Source of the DNA: an uncultured Kiloniellales bacterium
GTDB lineage: Bacteria > Pseudomonadota > Alphaproteobacteria > Kiloniellales > JAKSDN01
Length of the DNA stretch: 12,685 bases
NCBI GenBank assembly: GCA_937974415.1
Contig: CALJXB010000039.1
Coordinates: 1 to 12,685 of the forward strand
Direction: 5' to 3'
The notes under the pieces were generated by a model. It searched no databases and was not told the origin of the DNA. It worked only from the letters and a program-made list of their open reading frames with translations. Each line of letters begins with the position of its first letter. The first letter of the stretch is position 1. The position numbers were made by a program, and so were the translations under genes. Positions 1-6,370 of the stretch are shown here, piece after piece.

Positions 1-1770
1 GATCAGGATTTCTGCGACGGGGTCCGCGATCATGCGCTCGACCAGAAAGTCGTCGCAGAGCGCCTCCGGTGCGCCGGCCGCGACCGCCTCCGTAATGGCT
101 GCGACCGCCCCGGCGACCTCGGCGGCGCTCGCCAGACCGAGCCTAACGGCGCCGGCCTCGGACTTGTGAGCCAGGCTCCGGTTCGCCAGTTTCACCGCTA
201 CCGGAAAGCCGAGATCTTCGGCAACGGCTGGTGCCGTTGCGGTCTCGGCCAGACGCCCCTCGGGCACCGGGACGCCGGCCGCGGCGAGCCGTCGTTTGCC
301 CTCCCATTCGCCGAGATCCTTGATGTCACCGGTTGGGCATGCGGGCCGCGGCAGCGCCAAGCCGGCGGCCCTGCCTCCAGCCGTCAGCCCGGCGCGCCGC
401 TCGCCATAGGCCGCCGCGCCGGCCACCGCGACCATCGCCTCCTTGATACCCTGAAGCGGCGCGATGCCGCCGGCGATCATCGTCTCGCGGTTCTCCTTGT
501 CGATGTTTTCCGGCAGGGCGCTGACCACGGCGGCGGGAAGGCCGGCTTTGCGCGTCGCGGTCATGAACGCGCGGGCGTCCGCGCGATACTCCTCTTTGGC
601 GGCGTCGAGGCCGGGGTGCGGATAGTCCTGCACCAGCAAGGCCGCATCGTACGCGTCGGTCAAGACGGCCTCGAACAACGCGGTCAGCTCCGCCTCGCGC
701 CCCCACAGCGGCGTGGTGTAGTCCAGCGGGTTGGAGACGCTCGCGACCGCCGGCAGGAGGGAGGTCATGATCTCCGCCGTAGACGGCGAGGGCGGCGGGA
801 ACGAGAGGCCGAGCCGCTCGGCGTAGTCCGCCAGCAACGTCACGTTGCCGCCGGAGGCCGCGAATCCGGTTAGGCGCCGGCCATGGGGCACCCCTGTCAG
901 AGACAGCACCTTGAGGGTCTCGAGGAGCTGGACCGGCGAGTCCACCCGGATGATGCCGAGGCGGTCGAAGAGGGCCTGGTACACCTCGTCCTCGCCGGCC
1001 AGCGAGCCGGTGTGAGTGGTGGTCAGGCGCCGGCCGATGTCCGACGTGCCGGTCTTCAGCGCCACGATGGGAACGCCGGCCTCCAGGGCGCCGATGGCGG
1101 CCTGGCAAAACCGCGTCGCGTCGCGCAGCCCCTCGAGATGCAGGCCGATCGCCGCGACCGCCGGATCGCTGACCAAGACCTCCAGATAGTCCTCGACGCC
1201 GAGCATCGCCTGATTGCCAGCGGAGACCACATAGGCGAGTGGCGCCGAGCGCCGGTTCATGGTGATGTCGGAGCCCAGCATGCCGCTCTGGGTGATGACC
1301 GCGACGCCCCGTTCGACCCGCTTGCTTCCGAAGGCGAAGGGCCAGAGTGCTACGCCGCGGACGTAATTGATGAGGCCGTAGCAGTTGGGCCCCACCAGTG
1401 CCATGTCGCCCGCCGCAGATACGAGCGCGCGTTCGAGTTCCGCGCCCTCCTCGCCCAGCTCGCCGTAGCCGGCGGTATAGCAGACCACCCCGCCCGCGCC
1501 CCGGCGGCGCAAGGCCTCGACGACCTCGATGGCGGCGTCGCGCGGGACCGCCAGGAACACGGCGTCCGGCGCCTCCGGCAGGTCTTCGACCCGGGCGAAG
1601 CAGGGATGGCCGGCCAGATCTTGGCGCCGCGGATTGACACCCCAGACCGGACCGTCGAAGCCCAGCGCCCGGCAGTGCTCGGCCGCGATGGCGGCGTCCG
1701 TGCCGCCGATGAAGGCGGCATGGCGCGGCGCCAGCAGCCGCTGCAGGTTCGCGCGAAGGCGCGCGGTCAT
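1..1770 (-). CDS. ADP-forming acyl-CoA synthetase (acetate--CoA ligase family), single-chain alpha-beta form, 3' end outside window
   Basis: An uninterrupted frame of 590 codons runs leftward from ATG at 1770-1768 and is still open at position 1; the family is usually about 700 residues, so roughly the last 100 are missing. Domains in order: CoA-binding Rossmann fold (about 10-135, with IGGTD at 21-25 and GPNC at 127-130), succinyl-CoA-ligase-like domain (about 150-450, QSG at 161-163), and an ATP-grasp domain from about 485. The HTGSLAG motif carries His253 and the HKSEAGAV motif carries His535; these match the two histidines of the phosphate relay in archaeal-type ADP-forming synthetases, so the enzyme looks catalytically complete as far as it is visible. 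Such enzymes reversibly couple acyl-CoA + ADP + Pi to acid + ATP + CoA in the cytoplasm. The start codon overlaps the stop of the upstream acyl-CoA dehydrogenase (ATGA, 1767-1770), implying translational coupling. Context suggests a trimethylammonium acid such as gamma-butyrobetaine or carnitine as substrate; that is inference. Family certain, substrate not. Confidence 0.93.
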   Translation of the reverse strand, partial: MTARLRANLQRLLAPRHAAFIGGTDAAIAAEHCRALGFDGPVWGVNPRRQDLAGHPCFARVEDLPEAPDAVFLAVPRDAAIEVVEALRRRGAGGVVCYTAGYGELGEEGAELERALVSAAGDMALVGPNCYGLINYVRGVALWPFAFGSKRVERGVAVITQSGMLGSDITMNRRSAPLAYVVSAGNQAMLGVEDYLEVLVSDPAVAAIGLHLEGLRDATRFCQAAIGALEAGVPIVALKTGTSDIGRRLTTTHTGSLAGEDEVYQALFDRLGIIRVDSPVQLLETLKVLSLTGVPHGRRLTGFAASGGNVTLLADYAERLGLSFPPPSPSTAEIMTSLLPAVASVSNPLDYTTPLWGREAELTALFEAVLTDAYDAALLVQDYPHPGLDAAKEEYRADARAFMTATRKAGLPAAVVSALPENIDKENRETMIAGGIAPLQGIKEAMVAVAGAAAYGERRAGLTAGGRAAGLALPRPACPTGDIKDLGEWEGKRRLAAAGVPVPEGRLAETATAPAVAEDLGFPVAVKLANRSLAHKSEAGAVRLGLASAAEVAGAVAAITEAVAAGAPEALCDDFLVERMIADPVAEILI

Positions 1771-2927
1771 GCACCAAGCGGGCGCAGCAGCGACCGGGCG
1801 ATGATGTGGCGTTGGATTTCCGAGGTGCCGTCCCAAATGCGCTCCAGGCGGGCGTCGCGCCACAGGCGCTCGATCGGCAGCTCGTCCATCAGGCCCATGC
1901 CGCCGAAGATCTGCACCGCGTGGTCGGCGACCCGGCCGAGCATCTCGGAGGCGAACAGCTTGGCCATGGCCGCGTCGACCGTGGTCATGCTCCTTTGCTC
2001 CGCTTTCCAGGCCGCCTGCAGGACCAAGAGGTCGGCGGCCTGCAGCTCGGTCGCCATGTCGGCCAGCTTGAAGGAGGTCCCCTGAAAGCGCCCGATCGGC
2101 TGGCCGAACTGCTTGCGGCTGGCCGCCCAGTCGGCGGCCAGCCCGAGCAGCCGTTCGGCCCGCCCGCAACAGCCGGCGCCGACCCACACCCGGCCCATGT
2201 GGAGCCATTTGTTGGCCAGCTCCAGTCCCTCGCCCTCGGCCCCGAGAATCTGGCTCGGCCCGACACGGCAGTCATCGAAGCTGAGCTGGTAGTTGTGATA
2301 ACCCCGGTGGCTGGTACAGCGCGGGCCGCGCCGTAGGTCAAAGCCCGAGGTGCCGCTGTCGACCAGGAAGGCGGTGACCCGCTTGCGCGGCCCCTTCGGG
2401 GTCTCGTCGACGCCCGTGGCGGCGAAGACGATGGCGAAGTCGGGCAGGGTGTGGCTGCTGATGAAGTGCTTCGCGCCGTTGATGAGGTAGTCGTCCCCGT
2501 CGCGTTTTGCCCGCGTGGCCATGGACATGATGTCCGAGCCCGCCCCCGGTTCGGTCAGGGCGAAGCATTCGTGGCGCTCGCCGCGCGCGCAGGGCAGCAG
2601 ATAGCGTTCGCGCTGATCGCCTTCGCAGGCGAGCAGGATTTCCGACGGCCGTCCGATGAAATGCTGCAAGGCGAAGCTGGTCTTGGAGAGTTCCCGCTCC
2701 ATCAAGGCGAGGCTGGTGTAGCCAAGGCCGCCGCCGCCCACCTCTTCCGGCAGGTTGGCGGCGAAGAAGCCCATCTCCATGGCCTTCGCTTGGATGTGCT
2801 GGCCAAGCTCCTCGGGCACGCCGTCGTTGCGCTCGACCTCCTCCTCATGGGGACTGAGCTCGCTCTCCACGAAGGCGCGGAGGGAGTCCACCAGCATGCG
2901 CTGCTCGTCGCTGACTTGAAAATCCAT
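1767..2927 (-). CDS. acyl-CoA dehydrogenase, candidate gamma-butyrobetainyl-CoA dehydrogenase
   Basis: A 386-residue flavoprotein of usual family length. FALTEPGAGSD at 122-132 is the FAD/substrate-binding signature, RKQFGQPIG at 271-279 and QIFGGMG at 339-345 are conserved C-terminal domain motifs, and the tail reads IWDGTSEIQR (364-373). The start was placed at MDFQVSDEQR (ATG 2927-2925), the standard N-terminus of the family. The longer in-frame start at 3029 adds a basic, unfamilial leader that runs through the promoter region, so it was rejected. Oddity: the position of the catalytic glutamate of medium- and short-chain dehydrogenases (YEGT) is Asp366, and the alternative base position used by isovaleryl- and long-chain enzymes aligns near Gly245, so Asp366 would have to act as base. 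In this locus it would oxidise a CoA ester to its 2-enoyl-CoA, passing electrons to ETF, to feed the CaiD-like hydratase encoded divergently. It is first in a leftward operon with the ligase. Substrate assignment rests on context; another short- or branched-chain acyl-CoA is possible. Confidence 0.92.
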   Translation of the reverse strand: MDFQVSDEQRMLVDSLRAFVESELSPHEEEVERNDGVPEELGQHIQAKAMEMGFFAANLPEEVGGGGLGYTSLALMERELSKTSFALQHFIGRPSEILLACEGDQRERYLLPCARGERHECFALTEPGAGSDIMSMATRAKRDGDDYLINGAKHFISSHTLPDFAIVFAATGVDETPKGPRKRVTAFLVDSGTSGFDLRRGPRCTSHRGYHNYQLSFDDCRVGPSQILGAEGEGLELANKWLHMGRVWVGAGCCGRAERLLGLAADWAASRKQFGQPIGRFQGTSFKLADMATELQAADLLVLQAAWKAEQRSMTTVDAAMAKLFASEMLGRVADHAVQIFGGMGLMDELPIERLWRDARLERIWDGTSEIQRHIIARSLLRPLGA

Positions 2928-3019
2928 CGAACCCGTCCCGAGCCCTGGCTGTTGTGCGCTCAGCCATGATGCGTTTCGAGCCGCTGGCATGGGTGCAACT
3001 ATCCGACGCGATTGAAAAT

Positions 3020-3028
3020 TTTTCGACA
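3020..3028 (-). promoter_or_regulatory. putative operator half-site, inverted copy (TTTTCGACA)
   Basis: TTTTCGACA is the exact reverse complement of TGTCGAAAA at 3122-3130. It lies about 93 bases upstream of the leftward dehydrogenase start. It is a candidate binding site for the GlxA/CdhR-type regulator encoded in the locus. Binding itself is inference. Confidence 0.3.
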
Positions 3029-3100
3029 AGCGGGCTCGTTCGGCTCAAGAGCCGCGATGACGGTTTCCTGGGCACCGGCGGCATCGGCGTCTGGCCGGCC

Positions 3101-3130
3101 CTGTCGAATTGCTCTTAACTCTGTCGAAAA
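3101..3130 (+). promoter_or_regulatory. putative operator: direct repeat CTGTCGAA, 20-base period
   Basis: CTGTCGAA occurs at 3101-3108 and again at 3121-3128, exactly 20 bases apart (two helical turns), which suits the two DNA-contacting helices or two monomers of an AraC-type activator. The pair lies about 77-106 bases upstream of the hydratase start, a normal activator position. A similar CGAA pair, 21 bases apart, lies upstream of the BKACE gene. Confidence 0.35.
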
Positions 3131-3206
3131 GTCGCAAATCCCGATCGGCCGGAACCTCGATCATGGGGCTGGATGCACAGGTGAACGCAGTAAGGAGTTA
3201 GATGTC

Positions 3207-4010
3207 ATGGGTGATGGGGTCAAAGTCGAGCGGCGCGGGGCCGTCCTGGAGGTCACGCTGGATCGGCCCAAGGTGAACGCCATCGACCACGCGATGAGCC
3301 GCCGGCTGGGCGAGGCCTTCGCCCTGCTGCGCGACGATCCCGAGCTCAGGGTGGCGATCCTGACCGGCGCCGGCGAGCGGATCTTCTCGGCCGGCTGGGA
3401 CTTGAAGGCGCTCGACAGCGGCGAACAGCAGCTCGACAACTGGTGGGAGAGCGAGGCCGAGGTGCCGGGCGGCTTTGCCGGGCTCACCGAGATGTGGGAC
3501 CTCAACAAGCCGGTCATCGCCGCCCTGAACGGCCTCGCCATCGGCGGCGGCTTCGAGATCGCCCTGGCCGCCGACCTCATCGTTGCGGCCGAGCACGTGG
3601 AATTCGCCCTGCCGGAAATGCCGCTCGGCATCATCCCCGATGCCGGCGCCATTCAGCGCCTGCCGCGGCGCATTCCCTACAATGTCGCACTGGAGATGCT
3701 GCTCTTGGGCCGGCGCATGCCGGCCGAAGAGGCCTATCGCCACGGCCTGATCAACCTCATCGTGCCGGCCGAGGATCTCATGGCGACGGCGCGCGGATGG
3801 GCCGATCAGCTGGCCGATGCGGCGCCGCTCGCCCTGCAGACCGTCAAGGAGGTGCTGCGCGCCATCGAGGGCGACACCGTCCAGCAGGCCTTTGCCACCA
3901 TGCGCACCGGCGACCTGCCGACCTATCGGGCCATGCTGAAGTCCGAGGACGCCGGGGAAGGGGTCCGGGCCTTCGTGGAAAAGCGCAAGCCGGTCTTCAA
4001 GGGCCGCTAG
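3207..4010 (+). CDS. caiD: crotonobetainyl-CoA hydratase (CaiD-like enoyl-CoA hydratase)
   Basis: A 267-residue crotonase-family enzyme close in length and wording to E. coli CaiD (261 residues). Shared stretches include TLDRPK..AID near the N-terminus, FSAGWDLKA (60-68), GGFAGLTE (78-85), KPVIAALNG (91-99), GGGFEIALAAD (103-113) and a C-terminus of the form SEDA-EG--AF-EKR-PV-KGR. Both glutamates expected to handle the water molecule are present, Glu107 in GGGFE and Glu127 in ALPE, spaced 20 apart as in CaiD (111 and 131). The reaction expected is crotonobetainyl-CoA + H2O to L-carnitinyl-CoA, in the cytoplasm. The start at 3207 is preceded by AAGGAG (3192-3197) at 9 bases; a longer frame from 3012 crosses the promoter region and was rejected. 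The carnitine dehydrogenase gene follows after 51 bases on the same strand. A general enoyl-CoA hydratase is the alternative, but the CaiD resemblance is strong. Confidence 0.9.
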   Translation: MGDGVKVERRGAVLEVTLDRPKVNAIDHAMSRRLGEAFALLRDDPELRVAILTGAGERIFSAGWDLKALDSGEQQLDNWWESEAEVPGGFAGLTEMWDLNKPVIAALNGLAIGGGFEIALAADLIVAAEHVEFALPEMPLGIIPDAGAIQRLPRRIPYNVALEMLLLGRRMPAEEAYRHGLINLIVPAEDLMATARGWADQLADAAPLALQTVKEVLRAIEGDTVQQAFATMRTGDLPTYRAMLKSEDAGEGVRAFVEKRKPVFKGR

Positions 4011-4061
4011 CGTCGGGGCAACGAGAGTGCCGAACAGGGCGCGGCGAGGAAAGGTTCGATC

Positions 4062-5018
4062 ATGGCGAGGAAAGACCCAAGAGACGTCCGGCGGGTGACC
4101 AATATCGGGGCCGGGCCCATCGGCGGCGGCTGGTCGGCCCACTTCCTGGCCCGTGGCTACGATGTCGTCACCTACCTGCACGACGCGGCCGAGGAAGGCC
4201 CCTTGCGCCAGCTGGTCGAGACCGCCTGGGTCAGCCTCGAGGCCCTGGGCTTGGCCGAGGGGGCGTCGCTGGAAAACCTGCACTGCACGACCGATCTGGC
4301 TGCGGCCTGCGCCGACGCGGACTTCGTCCAGGAGAGCGTGCCCGAGAACCTGGCTCTTAAGCAGGCGCTTTACGAAATGCTGGGCGAGCTGGTACCGGCC
4401 GAGGTGGTGATCGCCTCCAGCACCTCGGGCCTCTCGATGACCAATATTCAGGCCCGCTGTTCGACGCCGGAGCGCACCGTGGTCGCCCACCCCTTCAACC
4501 CGCCCTACCTGTTGCCGTTGGTGGAGATGATCGGCGGCGAAAGGACGGCGCCGGAGACGGTCGCCTGGGCGGCCGACTTCTACCGCCTGGTCGGCAAGGC
4601 GCCGCTCGTCATGGAGCGGGAACTGCCGGGCTTCATCGCGACCCGGCTCCAGGAGGCCCTGTGGCGCGAGGCGCTCCACATGGTCGCCAACGGCGAGGCG
4701 ACGGTGGAGCAGATCGACCTCGCCGTCGCCACCGGCCCCGGGCCGCGCTGGGCGGTCATGGGGCCCTGCATGGCCTTTCACGTCGCCAGCGGCGAAGGCG
4801 GCATGGCCCACAACCTGGACCACTTCGGCCCGGCCTTGAAGCTGCCGTGGACCCGGCTCGAAGCGCCCGAGCTGACCCCTGAGCTGCGCCAGCGTATGGT
4901 GGACGGCTGCGCCCGCGAGGCTGCCGGTCGGGACTTCGCCGTCCTGGCCGAGGCGCGCGACCGGGCCTTGGCGAGCGTGCTCCGGGCGGTCCAGGAGTCG
5001 CGGGCCGAGAACGACTAG
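4062..5018 (+). CDS. cdhA: L-carnitine 3-dehydrogenase (3-hydroxyacyl-CoA dehydrogenase family)
   Basis: A 318-residue NAD-dependent dehydrogenase, the length of single-domain bacterial L-carnitine dehydrogenases. GAGPIGGGW (16-24) is the dinucleotide-binding loop. SSTSGL (119-124) and HPFNPPYLLPLVE (143-155) supply the active-site serine region and the His143/Glu155 dyad with the canonical spacing of 12. The wording ELPGFIATRLQEALWREAL (187-205), GEGGMAH and FGPALKLPWT is typical of carnitine dehydrogenases rather than FadB-type enzymes. Reaction: L-carnitine + NAD+ to 3-dehydrocarnitine, which BKACE (6371-7258) would cleave. It lacks the C-terminal thioesterase domain that is fused in some relatives, so betainyl-CoA release must come from elsewhere. 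GAGGAAAGG (4046-4054) is a good ribosome-binding site 7 bases before ATG. Its TAG stop lies in CTAG (5015-5018), which also contains the stop of the converging regulator. Assignment by family resemblance; other 3-hydroxy acids are possible substrates. Confidence 0.88.
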   Translation: MARKDPRDVRRVTNIGAGPIGGGWSAHFLARGYDVVTYLHDAAEEGPLRQLVETAWVSLEALGLAEGASLENLHCTTDLAAACADADFVQESVPENLALKQALYEMLGELVPAEVVIASSTSGLSMTNIQARCSTPERTVVAHPFNPPYLLPLVEMIGGERTAPETVAWAADFYRLVGKAPLVMERELPGFIATRLQEALWREALHMVANGEATVEQIDLAVATGPGPRWAVMGPCMAFHVASGEGGMAHNLDHFGPALKLPWTRLEAPELTPELRQRMVDGCAREAAGRDFAVLAEARDRALASVLRAVQESRAEND

Positions 5019-6058
5019 GCCGGGTTTCGCGCGGACTTCGCCGCCTCGACCAGCAGGGCCGTGGTGCCGGGCCAGATAGGACCTGGGTCGAGATCCGGCC
5101 AGGCCTCGCGGTACTCCCTGGGCCGCTTGCCGAAATGGGCCGAGAAGGATTTGGTGAAATAGGACATGCTGGCGAAGCCCGAGGCCACCGAGACTTCCCG
5201 GACGGAAAGGTTGGTATTGGTGAGCAACGCCCGCGCGTATTGCAGCCGCAGCACGTGATAGAAGCCGACCACCGAAGACCCTAGGTACTTGCGAAACAGC
5301 CGCTCCAGCTTGCGCTGGGACACGCCCAGCCTCTCCGCCAGGGCCGGCACAGAGACTGGTTCCTCCAGCGCGTCTTCCATGATGGCGATGGCATCGCGCA
5401 CGACGGGGTGGAGTTCGCTCTGCTTGCTCCCCAGGGCCATGCGCTGAGGCGCCTCGGGTCCGCGAACCGGGTAATGGAGAATCTGGTCCGCCACCTCCAG
5501 GGCAAGCTGCCGCCCGTGGCGCCGCTCGACTTCGTGCAGCATCATGTCGAGCCCGGCGACGCCGCCGCCGCTGGTCATGCGGTTGCGGTCGATCACGTAG
5601 AGCTGCTCTTCGGCGACGGTGCCGGGATACTGCTCCGCAAAGGCTTGCAGGCACGACCACTGGACCGTTGCTCTGTAGCCGGCAAGGAGCTTGGCGCGCG
5701 CCAGAATGAAGGCGCCGATATCCATGGCGCCCAAGGTGACGCCCCGGCGATCCATCCGCCGCAGCCAGGCGAACAGCTTGGCGTTGTCGTAGTGCTCGCT
5801 GTCCCAGCTTCCGCAGACGAGAATGGCGTCCCAACGGTCGTCGGTCTGAGCGAATGCCTCGCTCTCGAGGGTCATGCCGTTGCTGGCGGTCACGGTGCCG
5901 CCGTCGATCGAAAGAAACCGCCAGTGGTAGAGGGTGCGAGTGCTTAGATAGTTGGCGATGCGCAGCGGCTCGAGGGTGGTCGCCAGCGCCGTCATGTTGA
6001 AGCGCGGGATGAGCACCATCGCGAAGGTCTGAGCCGATTGCTCTGCCTGACCGGTCAT
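5015..6058 (-). CDS. GlxA/CdhR-type transcriptional regulator (DJ-1/PfpI domain + AraC helix-turn-helix)
   Basis: A 347-residue protein. Residues about 10-170 form a glutamine-amidotransferase-like (DJ-1/PfpI) sensor domain. Where other DJ-1 proteins have a nucleophilic cysteine the sequence reads GAMDIGAF with Asp103, so it is a ligand-binding, non-enzymatic version. Residues about 217-310 form the two AraC helix-turn-helix motifs (SVPALAERLGVSQRKLERLF and SVREVSVASGFASMSYFTKS). This architecture is that of GbdR, SouR and CdhR, which sense glycine betaine/dimethylglycine, sarcosine and carnitine in Pseudomonas. The start ATG (6058-6056) has AGGAG on its own strand 8 bases upstream; the longer reading to 6883 runs antisense through BKACE and was rejected. 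It sits between the CaiD/carnitine-dehydrogenase pair and BKACE and diverges from BKACE, so it most likely activates both in response to carnitine or a product. Ligand is inferred from neighbours. Confidence 0.92.
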   Translation of the reverse strand: MTGQAEQSAQTFAMVLIPRFNMTALATTLEPLRIANYLSTRTLYHWRFLSIDGGTVTASNGMTLESEAFAQTDDRWDAILVCGSWDSEHYDNAKLFAWLRRMDRRGVTLGAMDIGAFILARAKLLAGYRATVQWSCLQAFAEQYPGTVAEEQLYVIDRNRMTSGGGVAGLDMMLHEVERRHGRQLALEVADQILHYPVRGPEAPQRMALGSKQSELHPVVRDAIAIMEDALEEPVSVPALAERLGVSQRKLERLFRKYLGSSVVGFYHVLRLQYARALLTNTNLSVREVSVASGFASMSYFTKSFSAHFGKRPREYREAWPDLDPGPIWPGTTALLVEAAKSARNPA

Positions 6059-6131
6059 CGCGGCATCTCCTGGCTTCCCGCTTGCTCCCACGTCCAGCGG
6101 CCCTCCGCCATTCCCGAACGCATCCGCCCGA

Positions 6132-6165
6132 TTGGTCGAAAAAAGAGGGCTTCTTGGCGAAAAAA
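6132..6165 (+). promoter_or_regulatory. putative operator: direct repeat TTGG(T)CGAAAAAA
   Basis: TTGGTCGAAAAAA at 6132-6144 and TTGGCGAAAAAA at 6154-6165 form a direct repeat. Their CGAA cores are 21 bases apart, close to the 20-base spacing of the CTGTCGAA pair at 3101-3128. A site here could serve autoregulation and BKACE activation. The A-tracts may also bend DNA. Confidence 0.35.
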
Positions 6166-6170
6166 TTATA
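6165..6170 (-). promoter_or_regulatory. candidate -10 box (TATAAT) for the regulator gene
   Basis: Read on the minus strand, 6170-6165 is a perfect TATAAT, about 107 bases upstream of the regulator start. The best upstream match, TTGTTA at 6196-6191, is 20 bases away, longer than ideal, so the promoter assignment is tentative. It overlaps the end of the second TTGGCGAAAAAA repeat, which would suit autorepression. Confidence 0.3.
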
Positions 6171-6225
6171 ACAGGATTTTCCTTTGCTCCTAACAATGAT
6201 GACTGGTGAGGCGTCGCCCTTAAAA

Positions 6226-6241
6226 AAGTTTCATGTGACTT
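6226..6241. promoter_or_regulatory. imperfect 16-base palindrome AAGT-N2-CATG-N2-ACTT
   Basis: Arms AAGT and ACTT flank a central CATG, giving 12 of 16 symmetric positions, about 130 bases upstream of the BKACE start. A dimeric regulator could bind it. No second copy was found in the window. Confidence 0.2.
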
Positions 6242-6343
6242 CGGCGGTCGATCCACAGAAGGTTCTCGCACCGGCCGCTCGATGGGGCCGGCCCCCTTGC
6301 AGCCGCCCATATCGTCCGCCGGAGGAAAGCTGGTTGTAAGCTG

Positions 6344-6353
6344 CTCGTACGAG
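6344..6353. promoter_or_regulatory. perfect palindrome CTCGTACGAG upstream of BKACE
   Basis: A perfect 10-base palindrome ends one base before the GGGAGG (6355-6360) that serves as BKACE ribosome-binding site. A protein bound here could block transcription, or the RNA could influence translation initiation. Function unknown. Confidence 0.2.
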
Positions 6354-6370
6354 AGGGAGGAACGGGGGAT

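Larger units (their letters stand above)
2928..3206. promoter_or_regulatory. divergent promoter region between the two carnitine half-operons
   Basis: This 279-base non-coding stretch separates the leftward dehydrogenase/ligase pair from the rightward hydratase/carnitine dehydrogenase pair, so it must carry promoters for both. It is less G+C-rich around 3011-3030 and 3101-3140. It contains three copies of a TGTCGAA-type motif, one inverted (listed separately). No convincing sigma-70 pair was found in either direction. Confidence 0.6.
6059..6370. promoter_or_regulatory. divergent control region between regulator and BKACE genes
   Basis: This 312-base gene-free stretch contains the most A+T-rich DNA in the window (about 6137-6230). 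It holds a CGAA-centred direct repeat (6132-6165), a perfect TATAAT on the minus strand (6165-6170), an imperfect 16-base palindrome centred on CATG (6226-6241), a CCGGCC...GGCCGG inverted repeat (6271-6291, 9-base loop, likely chance in GC-rich DNA), and a perfect 10-base palindrome (6344-6353) just before the BKACE ribosome-binding site. No reading frame in it looks like a gene. Confidence 0.6.

Noticed and set aside
326..1777. A 483-codon minus-strand frame overlapping the left-end gene
   Set aside because: It is in the wrong frame: the adjacent minus-strand frame from 1770 gives a complete ADP-forming ligase sequence with conserved motifs to position 1. The 483-codon product is Arg-rich low-complexity shadow.
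883..2085. A 400-codon plus-strand frame
   Set aside because: It is antisense to the ligase and acyl-CoA dehydrogenase genes, has no recognisable domain, and crosses their junction.
2987..3000. TGGCATGGGTGCAA resembling a sigma-54 promoter
   Set aside because: Only 7 bases separate the GG and GC elements, where 10 are required.
3012..3206. N-terminal extension of the hydratase from 3012
   Set aside because: It would translate the divergent promoter region and has no homology to CaiD. A good ribosome-binding site precedes the ATG at 3207.
3198..5834. An 878-codon open frame on the minus strand
   Set aside because: It is antisense to the CaiD-like hydratase and carnitine dehydrogenase genes and lies out of frame within the regulator gene. 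It is rich in Arg, Gly and Ala with no family resemblance. Long stop-free antisense frames are expected in high-GC coding DNA.
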